Shown here: positions 1 to 7,465 of the stretch, one piece after another
How positions within the stretch are numbered: position 1 is the first letter of the stretch
How the letters are laid out: the number at the start of each line of letters is the position of its first letter
Source: Coprousia sp963931435
Lineage (GTDB): Bacteria > Actinomycetota > Coriobacteriia > Coriobacteriales > Coriobacteriaceae
Reading direction: 5' to 3'
Assembly (NCBI GenBank): GCA_963931435.1
Contig: OZ007012.1
Coordinates: forward strand, 62,001-126,000
DNA length: 64,000 nucleotides
The notes under the pieces: generated by a model
What the model saw: only the letters and a program-made list of their open reading frames with translations
Databases searched by the model: none
What the model was told of the DNA's origin: nothing
Made by a program: the position numbers and the translations under genes

Positions 1-373
1 GCTTGGCGTCGAAGACGGCTGCCTCGGTCTCATCCCCCTCGTCTTCCGGCTCGACGGCCTGCTCCGCCTGCTGCTCCTGGGCCTGCTGCTGGGAGGGCAG
101 GTAGACGGTGACGTAGAAGAGCACCGCGGCCACCGCGACGGTCGCGCACACGAAGAACGCGATGAGGAGCCCGAGCATGGTGGGCGTGAGGCGCGAGAAG
201 GAGAGCCTTCGGGCGCGCTTGACCTGCGACCCCAGGTCGCCGTTGCTTTGGATGCCCGGGGCGGCGCCGGTATCGGGCGCACCCGCCCCGTCCGCCCCGG
301 CGACGGGGGCGCCGCAGCGCGAGCAGAACCGCGCGTCGTCCGCGATCTTGTTTCCACATGTCGAGCAGTACAT
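1..373 (-). CDS. Zinc-ribbon membrane protein, 3' end outside window
   Basis: The protein begins MYCSTCGNKIADDARFC, a zinc ribbon with two CxxC knuckles (YCSTC and FCSRC). It continues with a polar linker, one hydrophobic helix around residues 63-87 (LGLLIAFFVCATVAVAAVLF) and an acidic Gln/Glu-rich segment that runs off the window edge. The start is ATG at 373, preceded on the minus strand by a GGATAGGGG purine stretch. It resembles the N-terminus of the protein at 2087-2722, so the two are probably related zinc-ribbon membrane proteins. It is divergent from the gene at 533. Function is unknown; the ribbon plus membrane anchor suggests a cytoplasmic sensing or assembly domain (inference). Confidence 0.7.
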   Translation of the reverse strand, partial: MYCSTCGNKIADDARFCSRCGAPVAGADGAGAPDTGAAPGIQSNGDLGSQVKRARRLSFSRLTPTMLGLLIAFFVCATVAVAAVLFYVTVYLPSQQQAQEQQAEQAVEPEDEGDETEAAVFDAK

Positions 374-532
374 AGGACCCCTATCCTGCGTCCCGTCCTT
401 GCATGGTTGCAGTCTATTCCTGTTTGGAACGCGAAAACACTGATTTTGGGCGCGTGAAAAAAGTGAATCACGGCAAGCCCTGCACCCATCATAGTAAAGA
501 GGGATGACATCTGCTGCCGAGGGAGGTCCGCC

Positions 533-1963
533 ATGCCGGTCGTCGTCGATCCGTTTGCCCAGACGCGCCTGCCCAACGGCACCGTGCCCTGCGAGGACGC
601 GGCCCTCGTGGATGCGGAGGGCACCACGGCGTTGCGTTTCGCGCCCGCTTCCCCGGGCGCCGTGCGCCGCGCGCCGGCGTCGCGGGGGCCGGCGCGTCCC
701 CTGATGGCCCTGCTCGATCTTGCCATGTGCGTCGCGCTCCGCCTCGATGCCGCCACGGGCGAGGCCGCGATCGAGATCTTCGATGACCGCATGCTCGATT
801 TCGCTCGCGCGCACGGGCCGCTCTTCGCGCGTGAGCCGCTCGCCCGCGGCGTGGACGGCGCGCCGCTCGGGCCCGACGTCCGGCTCGAGGAGCCGCGCAC
901 CCTGTGGTCGTCGGCCGCGATCATGGCCAACCTCGCCGTGGTGGCTCAGGAGTGCGCCAATCTCACGCTGCCGCTCGCCGGCGCCCAGGCCGCGCTCGGC
1001 AACCTCGTCCATCTGCGCATCGGCGGCTCCGACGCCTCCGAACCGTTCGATCTCTACGTCGTCTCGCGCCCGATCGCGCCCGCCTACGCGGACTGGCTCG
1101 ATATCCCCTGCTTCGTACGGCGCGAGCAGGAGGCGGCGGCGGGGCGCCTGCATTACGGCTTTCTGCTGCCGGAGCCGGATGGCGGCGTGGACCTCGTCGT
1201 GGCGTCCTTCCGCCACGAGATCGCGACGCCCGACTGGCGCCTGCTGCTTGGCGCCCTCGAGCTCGAGGGCGCGGGCGCGGAAGTCGTGCGCGGCCAGCTC
1301 ATCGCCGCCGGACACGACATCGCCGCCGACGTGCCCAGCGGCGCGTTCGCCGGGGAGCTTCTCGGTGAGACTGCGCCGCTCGGCGCAGGCGATCTCGGCG
1401 CCCTCTCCGCGCTCGTGCGCACGCTCGTCGCCGCCCACATGCGCGATGCGCGCATCGATGTGTTCTCCACCGGGGGCGACACGGGGCACTTCGTGTTCGG
1501 GAGCCTCGCTTCGTGGCTCTGGTACGACTTCTCCCACGATCTGGAGAGCGTGCGCGTCAAGTACTGCGCGCGCTGCGGGCGCGGGTTCTCGGTGGCCGGC
1601 CATCGCGGCCCGGAGCGCAACTACTGCAGCGCCGCATGCCGCAACGCCGCGCACAACCGGCGCTCATCGACGCGTCGCGACGACATCCGCAACGGCTTTC
1701 TGGAGCGCGGCCTCACCGTGGACGAGCTGGCGCGCGCCTACTTCGCCGATCTGGACGAGCGGGAAGGCGCCGCCGCCGTGCGGGAGCTGCTCTCGAGCTG
1801 GCCGGCGCTCAAGCATGCCATCGACGACGAGATCGAGGATGACGGTTGGGGTGCGCCGCTGCTCAAGCGCTGCGCTGAGCAGGGCATCGACGTTTTGCGC
1901 CTGCTGCCGGCCCGTCGGCGCCGGCAGCTGCGCGAGATGCGCGCCCGCGGCGGCGCGGTCTGA
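533..1963 (+). CDS. Hypothetical protein with C-terminal treble-clef zinc finger
   Basis: A 476-residue protein whose only recognisable element is a Cys cluster near residues 343-370: YCARCGRGF, about a dozen residues, then YCSAACRNAAHNRR. This spacing (CxxC followed by CxxxC with a basic tail) resembles the zinc finger of CGNR/ABATE-type or DUF6076-like proteins, which are suspected DNA-binding regulators. The large N-terminal part is acidic and Ala-rich and has no motif I recognise. The ATG at 533 follows a GGGAGG Shine-Dalgarno sequence; the overlapping ATG at 504 belongs to another frame. The gene stands alone between two zinc-ribbon membrane protein genes. Function not assigned. Confidence 0.7.
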   Translation: MPVVVDPFAQTRLPNGTVPCEDAALVDAEGTTALRFAPASPGAVRRAPASRGPARPLMALLDLAMCVALRLDAATGEAAIEIFDDRMLDFARAHGPLFAREPLARGVDGAPLGPDVRLEEPRTLWSSAAIMANLAVVAQECANLTLPLAGAQAALGNLVHLRIGGSDASEPFDLYVVSRPIAPAYADWLDIPCFVRREQEAAAGRLHYGFLLPEPDGGVDLVVASFRHEIATPDWRLLLGALELEGAGAEVVRGQLIAAGHDIAADVPSGAFAGELLGETAPLGAGDLGALSALVRTLVAAHMRDARIDVFSTGGDTGHFVFGSLASWLWYDFSHDLESVRVKYCARCGRGFSVAGHRGPERNYCSAACRNAAHNRRSSTRRDDIRNGFLERGLTVDELARAYFADLDEREGAAAVRELLSSWPALKHAIDDEIEDDGWGAPLLKRCAEQGIDVLRLLPARRRRQLREMRARGGAV

Positions 1964-2086
1964 ATCCCGGCTTCTCTTCAATTTTTTCACGCACTCAAAA
2001 ACACTATTTACGCGTGAAGGATGACCGTAGGATGTGATCATCAAGAAAAGACGGCCCCGTACGGAGCCGAAGAGAAAGGACCGATC

Positions 2087-2722
2087 ATGTTCTGCCCCAC
2101 CTGTGGTTCGCGCATCCCCGACGACGCCCGGTTCTGCGGTGTCTGCGGAGTCAAGATCAACCGTCCCGGTGCCGCTCCGGTCCCGCCCGCGCAGCCCGCG
2201 CCCGCGCAGCCGGGCTCCGTCCGTCCCACCGCGCCCGTCCCCGCACCGTTTTCCGCGCCCGGCGTGCGCATGCCCGCATCGGTACGTCTTGCGGCACCGG
2301 GCAGCACCTACGAGCTGATCCGGCTCGTCCCGCTCGCCTCTGGGGTCCTGGCGCTCGTAGCGCTGGTCCTGCCCATGTTCGGCGTGGGGTTCCTCGGATT
2401 CTCGGGCAGCATGAACGGGATCAACATGGTCTTCGGTGGAGAGGTGCTCGGCTACTCCATCGACGGCGACCCCTTCAACCTGCTGCTGCTCGTGCCCGGC
2501 GTGCTCGGGCTGGTGAGCGCCCTGGTGCTCCATGGCCGGGTCGCCCGCGTCGCGGCCATCGTCGGCGGCGCGTTCGGTTTGCTGCTTGTCATGGCCTTGG
2601 GCTCGAGCGTCGTCGACAGCTCTGTGGGCGAGCTGCAGATCGGGTTCTGGCTGTTCGCGCTCGCCAGCATCGCGCTGCTCGCGAGCTCGGTGGCGGGCAT
2701 CGTCCTCGACAAACGCGCCTAG
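2087..2722 (+). CDS. Zinc-ribbon protein with four membrane segments
   Basis: A 211-residue protein starting MFCPTCGSRIPDDARFC, an N-terminal zinc ribbon with two CxxC knuckles, then a Pro/Ala-rich linker to about residue 70. Four hydrophobic segments follow: VPLASGVLALVALVLPMF, LLLLVPGVLGLVSALVL, AAIVGGAFGLLLVMALG and FWLFALASIALLASSVAG. An upstream in-frame start exists at 2021, but ATG 2087 is preceded by AGAAAGGA and puts the zinc ribbon at the N-terminus as in related proteins. The ribbon matches that of the gene at 1-373. Function unknown; a small zinc-ribbon membrane protein of the kind common in gut actinobacteria and clostridia. Confidence 0.75.
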   Translation: MFCPTCGSRIPDDARFCGVCGVKINRPGAAPVPPAQPAPAQPGSVRPTAPVPAPFSAPGVRMPASVRLAAPGSTYELIRLVPLASGVLALVALVLPMFGVGFLGFSGSMNGINMVFGGEVLGYSIDGDPFNLLLLVPGVLGLVSALVLHGRVARVAAIVGGAFGLLLVMALGSSVVDSSVGELQIGFWLFALASIALLASSVAGIVLDKRA

Positions 2723-2783
2723 GGGGCGCCGGTCAACCAAGTAAAATGACAACCCAAGCAAAAAACAACGGGAGGAGAAGATC

Positions 2784-3773
2784 ATGAGGAGCTACACCAG
2801 GAGAGGCGCCCTGAGGCTGTTCGGTGCGGGCGTGGTCATCATCGCGGGGCTCGGGCTCGCGGGCTGCGGCGGCGTCGGCGGCGGTATCAAGAACGCGAGC
2901 GAGCCTATACCCGCTTCGCAGGCGTTCAGCCAGGCGGCCGTGTGGATGCAATGCGACGGAGACGATCAGATAGGCAAGGGCACCGAGGTCGAGCGCTTCC
3001 TCGCCTTCGATGGCGCGGGCAACGTGACGGTGTACCAGTGCGACGGCGTGACGTTCGCCGATCTCGACGGCCTTTCCGACGACGAGGTGCTCGATCTCGC
3101 CCGCCAGCAGGACCAGGCCGTGTTCGAGGCGCAGCGGCAGAAGGCGATCGAGCGCGTCGACGAGGCCATCAAAGCGTGGCAGGAGTGCTACGACACCATG
3201 AAGGCGGAGGCCGACGCCGGCACCTACGACACCATAAACTACTACGGAGCCCATGGCATCGACGCCGTGCCCGAGGAGGAGCGCGCCGAGGCCATCCAGC
3301 AGTTCGATGCCACGCTGGAAAACATCCAGGACTCGCTCAAGGCTGCCGAAGAGGGCCAGTCGTTCAACGAGGCGGCGGAGTACCAGGAGCCGGAGCCCCA
3401 GCCCTACACGCTCGCGCTGGAGACCGATGGTTCGGGCAACATCGCGGCCGGTGAGGAGCTCCGCTTCACGGCGCCGCGCTTCGACTTCTACCAGATCTCT
3501 ATCGACGAGGACGCCAAGTCGGATATGGTGAGCGACAAGACCCGGTTCCGCATCATCAACGATCTGGGCTGGCACAATGAAGCCGAGATCCCCAAGAGCG
3601 TGTTCGGGAGCAAGGACGATGACATCGAGCTCTACGCCTCGAACTACTCGACCACCTCGACCGTCTACGACACGACCTTCTCGGGGTACGCGGATCTCGT
3701 GACCTTCGTGAACGAGGGGCACGCGGGTTTCACGTGGGACACCCCCGATACCAAGGGTATCGAGGTGGATTGA
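2784..3773 (+). CDS. Tat-type lipoprotein of unknown function
   Basis: A 329-residue secreted protein. Residues 5-11 read TRRGALR, a good twin-arginine motif, followed by a hydrophobic core and the lipobox LAGC with the acylated Cys at position 28. Export by Tat followed by lipid anchoring on the outer face of the membrane is therefore expected. The mature part is acidic, contains a helical stretch rich in Glu, Gln and Ala (about residues 95-200) and ends in a beta-rich segment with many Tyr and Thr. ATG 2784 follows GGGAGGAGAAG. It lies 61 bp after the zinc-ribbon gene and may be cotranscribed. No family was recognised. Confidence 0.75.
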   Translation: MRSYTRRGALRLFGAGVVIIAGLGLAGCGGVGGGIKNASEPIPASQAFSQAAVWMQCDGDDQIGKGTEVERFLAFDGAGNVTVYQCDGVTFADLDGLSDDEVLDLARQQDQAVFEAQRQKAIERVDEAIKAWQECYDTMKAEADAGTYDTINYYGAHGIDAVPEEERAEAIQQFDATLENIQDSLKAAEEGQSFNEAAEYQEPEPQPYTLALETDGSGNIAAGEELRFTAPRFDFYQISIDEDAKSDMVSDKTRFRIINDLGWHNEAEIPKSVFGSKDDDIELYASNYSTTSTVYDTTFSGYADLVTFVNEGHAGFTWDTPDTKGIEVD

Positions 3774-4159
3774 CGGCCGGCGCGACGGACGCCCCAGGGC
3801 GAGCTGGCAGGTGACCTGGCATGCGGTGAAGCCCCCAAGGGAGGCAACGCTTGCAGCGCGTGGGGATGGCTCCGCATGGATGGTGTGCGCCGGGGCCGAG
3901 GGACGACGGCTTCGCGAGGCCGGGGCCCGCGTTGACCGCCGATGCAGTGATCGCGAGGCGGGGAGGCAGTTCCTCTGGTACAACGAAAGGGTTCATGGGG
4001 TCGCATCCGATACGGGTGCGGCCCCTTTCTTGTGCGCGTTCAAATGGCGCTTGAAGTCTGCATTTTGGCTGCCTGCGCGCTATAGCTGCCCTGAACATAT
4101 CTTCTGCTTGCTTTGCGCTTAGGCAGCCGATGGTGCGATCGGTATGGAGGGTCTTAACG
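3774..4159 (+). other. GC-rich intergenic region with stem-loops
   Basis: No convincing gene is present. The sequence is very GC-rich up to about 4000, with several self-complementary stretches, then ends in the terminator at 3987-4030. The remaining 130 bases are AT-richer and presumably contain the promoter of the fibro-slime gene. The long structured stretch before the terminator could be a 3' UTR or a small RNA. I could not match it to a riboswitch, SRP RNA, tmRNA or RNase P consensus. Confidence 0.4.
3987..4030 (+). terminator. Rho-independent terminator
   Basis: Stem GGGG-T-CGCATCC (3997 onward) pairs with GGGTGCG-G-CCCC (ending 4025) around a short loop, flanked outside by AAAGG and CCTTT and followed by TTTCTTGT. 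It ends transcription from the lipoprotein side. Confidence 0.6.
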
Positions 4160-5298
4160 ATGATCAGACATAATACAAAAATGGGGGGTCTTCGTAGGCA
4201 CGGCGTGCTGCTCGCGCTGGTCTGCGCCGCCTTCATCCTGACCGGCGCGACGGCTGCGTACGCGGCGTCGGATACGTGGGAAGGCGAGACCCCGGAGAAC
4301 ACCGTCCAGGGCGTCTCTCCTCGTGGCACCACCATCAACCTGTTCGACTACGGGCTCACGGGCGACCCCGCTAAAGACAATAAAAAGTGGACGAACCTCG
4401 GCTCCGCGGGACAAGCCGAACTTGCGAACAGTGGCATCAACAAGGATCATGTGTTTCGATTCGGCCATCAGATGGGCGGCTACCAGAGCATGCCTTGGAA
4501 CAAATGGACGGGCGGCCCCAAGCCGTATTACGGGCTGGTCGAGCCCACGCTCGAGGACGGGTATCCCCAGGGAACGGACACCCTGAACGGTCAGCCGCTC
4601 GCCTATCTGTTCGATGGTACGGATAAGGACAGCGGGACTGCCGGCAAGGCGGCCCATCTCGATGTGGACGGCCTGCTCCAGGTCGATGACAACGGCTATT
4701 ACTACTACAGCTCAGAGAAGAACTTTGCGCAGTATAACGAGGGCACGAATGATTTCACGCTGTATGATGGGCCGGCCGTGAAGTCCAACGGCGCATCTGG
4801 AGAATTCGGCCAGTTCTTCCCATCCAATACGGGTGGGCAGGTGTTCACGGTCAACGGCGAGGGCGAGCTCAAACCGAGCGGCATCGTCTCCACGAGCAAC
4901 GATCTGAACCACTTCTTTGGCATGACCATGTCGACGCAGTTCGTGCAGCGCTACGGTGGGCATACCTACGAAGATCAGAAGACCAAGGTCACCTACAACT
5001 TCTCGGGCGACGACGACGTGTGGATCTACATCGACGGCGTGCTCGTGGGCGACCTCGGCGACCTGCACGACGCCGCGTCCATCACGATTGACTTCAGCAC
5101 GGGCGACATCGATCGACCTTCGTGAACAAGGTGGATGAGAAGACGCCTCCCGAGGAGCCGGAGAACCCCTCTGATGACGACACGATCCCCGGTACGGGCG
5201 ACAGCATGCTCGCTGCGGTGGGAAGCACCGCGGCCCTTGCCGCCCTCTGCATCGTCGGCGGATTGCTCGCGCGGCGCCACTCAGGCGATCGCAGCTAG
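4160..5298 (+). pseudogene. Fibro-slime surface protein, internally deleted and frameshifted
   Basis: ATG 4160 (after GGAGGG) starts a signal peptide ending near TAAYAASD. The mature part shows a fibro-slime/PA14-like module: WTGG..., and near the end DDDVWIYIDGVLVGDLG followed by HDAASITIDF. This frame stops at 5125. The adjacent frame, entered at about 5115, reads FVNKVDEKTPPEEPENPSDD, an LPXTG-like IPGTGDS sorting motif, a hydrophobic segment and the basic tail ARRHSGDRS, ending at 5298. In known fibro-slime adhesins, SpaA-like domains lie between these two parts. Here they are joined out of frame, so an internal deletion (or an assembly collapse over repeats) has removed them. The secreted product would lack a wall anchor. 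Confidence 0.7.
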
Positions 5299-5344
5299 CA
5301 TGAGGTGATTGCGCACAACGCGTAATTCCCTCCCTGGTAAACCA

Positions 5345-5387
5345 GGCGGCCCCGGATGAGTGCCTTCATCCGGGGCCGCCCGCGTTT
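5345..5387 (+). terminator. Rho-independent terminator after the fibro-slime remnant
   Basis: A perfect 15-bp stem: GGCGGCCCCGGATGA (5345-5359) with TCATCCGGGGCCGCC (5366-5380), loop GTGCCT, followed by CGCGTTT. It separates the surface-protein remnant from the SOS-type promoter at 5393. Confidence 0.8.
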
Positions 5388-5392
5388 GGGGA

Positions 5393-5421
5393 TTGAATAT
5401 CAAGAACATATGTTCGATAAT
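5393..5421 (+). promoter_or_regulatory. SOS promoter: LexA box inside a sigma-70 type promoter
   Basis: A -35 element TTGAAT (5393-5398) and a -10 element GATAAT (5416-5421) are 17 bp apart. The spacer holds the perfect palindrome GAACATATGTTC (5404-5415), which matches the Gram-positive LexA/DinR box CGAAC-N4-GTTCG. A repressor bound there would block RNA polymerase directly. Transcription should start near 5428. Confidence 0.85.
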
Positions 5422-5466
5422 ACTGCCATGCAGTACAAGAGGGGACATAACGGCAGGAGACAGCGC

Positions 5467-5754
5467 GTGCACCGCGAGTACGTGGACGTGTACGCGCGGT
5501 TCGGCCGCAACGGCGAGATCGAGCCCGTTGTGGTGATGTGGCGCGACGGCCGCGCGTTCCGCATCGACGAGGTGCTGGAATCCTGGCCGTTTGTGGCGAA
5601 TCGGACCGGCCATCACTCGGCCTGTTACCGCGTGCGGTTCGGCTCGTACCACACGGAGCTCTACCTGGAGAGCTCGCCCGCCCCGGCTCCCGATGGGACG
5701 GAGTTCCTGCGCTGGTGGGTCTACGCCTTCGACAACACCCTCAGCAAGATGTGA
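5467..5754 (+). CDS. DUF6504-like protein, SOS-regulated
   Basis: A small basic protein reading VHREYVDVYARFGRNGEIEP, then a MWRDGRAFRIDEVLE segment, YRVRFGSYHTELYLE and WWVYAFD near the end. The alternation of short beta strands and Trp/Tyr-rich pieces fits the DUF6504 family, which in actinobacteria often accompanies Y-family polymerase or mutasome genes (from memory, not searched). GTG 5467 is chosen because AGGAGA (5455-5460) sits 6 nt before it. The in-frame ATG at 5428 falls on the predicted transcription start and has no ribosome-binding site. With its LexA-box promoter it is probably a DNA-damage-inducible gene. Exact role unknown. Confidence 0.75.
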   Translation: MHREYVDVYARFGRNGEIEPVVVMWRDGRAFRIDEVLESWPFVANRTGHHSACYRVRFGSYHTELYLESSPAPAPDGTEFLRWWVYAFDNTLSKM

Positions 5755-5939
5755 CGCGGCGTCGGCTCGCCGTCTCGGCATCGATGGCGGGGCCGGACGT
5801 CGCCGGACGGTTGGCTGCGGCATTTGGCGATGTAGAGGCTGCCGAGCGCATCCCGCCGCGCGGGGCCGGCGCGTGCTGCACGGTGCTGATGCCGGCGGAG
5901 GCGTCACACCCGCACCCGCCGGGCGGCATCGACCCTTCC

Positions 5940-7106
5940 TTACGCGACCTCGATGCCATCCACGAAGGTGGCGGCCAGCGTCATGTCACCATTAAAGACA
6001 GTGAGGTCCGCCGTGCGCCCGGGCAGGATGGTGCCGCAGCGGTCGTCGATGCGCGCCGAGCGCGCCGCCACCTCGGACGCCATGCGGATGGCGTGATCGG
6101 CCGTGGCGATCTGCCAATCCACGATGTTCTTCACGCCCTCGGCCAGCGTGAGCACCGAGCCGGCGATGTTGCCCAGGCTGCCGTCCTCGTTGCGCAGATA
6201 ACACAGGCCGTCCTTCATCACCACGGGCAGCCCGCCGGACATGTAGTCGCCCTCGGGCATGCCTCCGCAGCCCAGGCAGTCGGTGATGAGCACGGTGTGC
6301 TGCCAGCCCTTGGCGTCCACGAGCGCCTTGATGGCGGCGGAAACCACATGGCGGCCGTCGCAGATGATCTCGGCATAGGTGCTGGGCGTGGTCATGGCGG
6401 CGCCCACGACGCCCGGATCGCGGTGATGCAGGCCGCGCTGGCCGTTGTAGGTGTGGACGAAGCAGGTGGCGCCGGCGTTGACGGCGGCCAGGGCCTCGTC
6501 GTAGGTGGCGTCCGAGTGGCCGATGCTCGTGACCACGCCCTTTCGCGCGAGCGCGGCGCAGTAGGGGCAGGCGCCTGCGCGCTCGGCGGCCAGCGCGCTC
6601 TTGACGATGCGCTCGCCCGCCTGCTCCTGCCAGCGCTCGAACACCGCGACGTCGGGCTCGATGAGGTACGCGGGGTTCTGCGCCCCCACGTGCTTCATAG
6701 TGAAGAACGGTCCCTCGAGGTAGATGCCGCCGATGTGCGCGCCCGCGAAGTCGTCCGCGCGATCGTCGTCGGCCTGCGCGATGGCGGCGCAGGCGCGGCC
6801 GATGTCCTCGGGCGACTCGGTGAACGTGGTGGGCAGCCAGGTGGTGGTGCCCCGTCGCGCCAGCTCGGCGCTGGCCGCGTTGATGCCTGCGGGGTCGCAA
6901 TCGGTGGTGGCGTGGTTGAAGAAGCCGTGGATATGCGTGTCCACCAGGCCGGGACCGACGATGCAGCCGCTGAAGTCGCGCACGTCGCCCGCCGGGGCCT
7001 CGGCCGACCACATGCCGAACCTGCCGTCCTCGATGGCGAGGTAGCCGCCGGAGACGGTGCCTCCCGGCAGGACGAAGCGATCGGCTTTGATGGAGAAGGT
7101 GCTCAT
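5940..7106 (-). CDS. nagA: N-acetylglucosamine-6-phosphate deacetylase
   Basis: A 388-residue amidohydrolase that removes acetate from GlcNAc-6-phosphate in amino-sugar catabolism and wall recycling. Visible family marks are the metal motif DTHIHGFFN (His58, His60), YLEGPFF with Glu131, GHSDATYDEA, HTYNGQRGLHHRDPGVVG, DGRHV and the catalytic-Asp segment LITDCLGCGGMPEGDY. ATG 7106 follows GGGAGG; the longer upstream frame is non-coding. It is transcribed toward the DUF6504 gene (convergent) and has no amino-sugar partner such as nagB next to it. The long inverted repeat at 7263-7369 lies about 160 bp upstream and could be a regulatory target. Confidence 0.93.
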   Translation of the reverse strand: MSTFSIKADRFVLPGGTVSGGYLAIEDGRFGMWSAEAPAGDVRDFSGCIVGPGLVDTHIHGFFNHATTDCDPAGINAASAELARRGTTTWLPTTFTESPEDIGRACAAIAQADDDRADDFAGAHIGGIYLEGPFFTMKHVGAQNPAYLIEPDVAVFERWQEQAGERIVKSALAAERAGACPYCAALARKGVVTSIGHSDATYDEALAAVNAGATCFVHTYNGQRGLHHRDPGVVGAAMTTPSTYAEIICDGRHVVSAAIKALVDAKGWQHTVLITDCLGCGGMPEGDYMSGGLPVVMKDGLCYLRNEDGSLGNIAGSVLTLAEGVKNIVDWQIATADHAIRMASEVAARSARIDDRCGTILPGRTADLTVFNGDMTLAATFVDGIEVA

Positions 7107-7262
7107 GGTGCCTCCCGTTCGCAGGATGGCGCGCCGGATGCAGACCGCGCCCTTGCCTCGCATCATACGCGCCCGCGCTCGGGATCGGGGCTGCAACCCC
7201 TGAAATAAGATGCCAACTTTGGCGCGCGAGGGCGCGGCAGGCGCTGTGCATCTCTTTGATTC

Positions 7263-7369
7263 CGTTTTCACCACAATTGAAAGCCGTTTTCTCAAGTAGC
7301 AAACGGCTCGATCCTGCGCTTTTGTTGCTTGTATACTCGGGCAGAACCCGTTCAATTGTGGTGAAAACG
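7263..7369. repeat. Inverted repeat with 19-bp arms upstream of nagA
   Basis: CGTTTTCACCACAATTGAA (7263-7281) is repeated as its perfect complement at 7351-7369, 69 bases apart. Inside lies a smaller hairpin, AGCCGTTT (7282-7289) with AAACGGCT (7301-7308). The element sits in the 359-bp space between nagA and the JetD-like gene, which otherwise shows nothing coding. It could be a two-site operator for nagA or a small mobile element (MITE-like); no target duplication is visible at its ends. Confidence 0.7.
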
Positions 7370-7465
7370 CGTTAGGGCTTATTTTTAGGCGCTTCGGCAC
7401 GATGTGGTGGCCCCCAGCCGCTTTCCCTCCTCGGGCAGGTTCACGCGGCGGGCGTCACGCACGTC

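Noticed and set aside
3774..4030. Cobalamin or molybdenum-cofactor riboswitch
   Set aside because: GCGGTGAAGC and GGGAGGCAAC look vaguely similar, but the CCACTG box and other required segments are absent, and no matching gene follows.
5538..7208. 556-residue plus-strand frame opposite nagA
   Set aside because: It is the antisense shadow of nagA: composition is repetitive Gly/His/Arg and it has no ribosome-binding site; nagA on the other strand has all family motifs.
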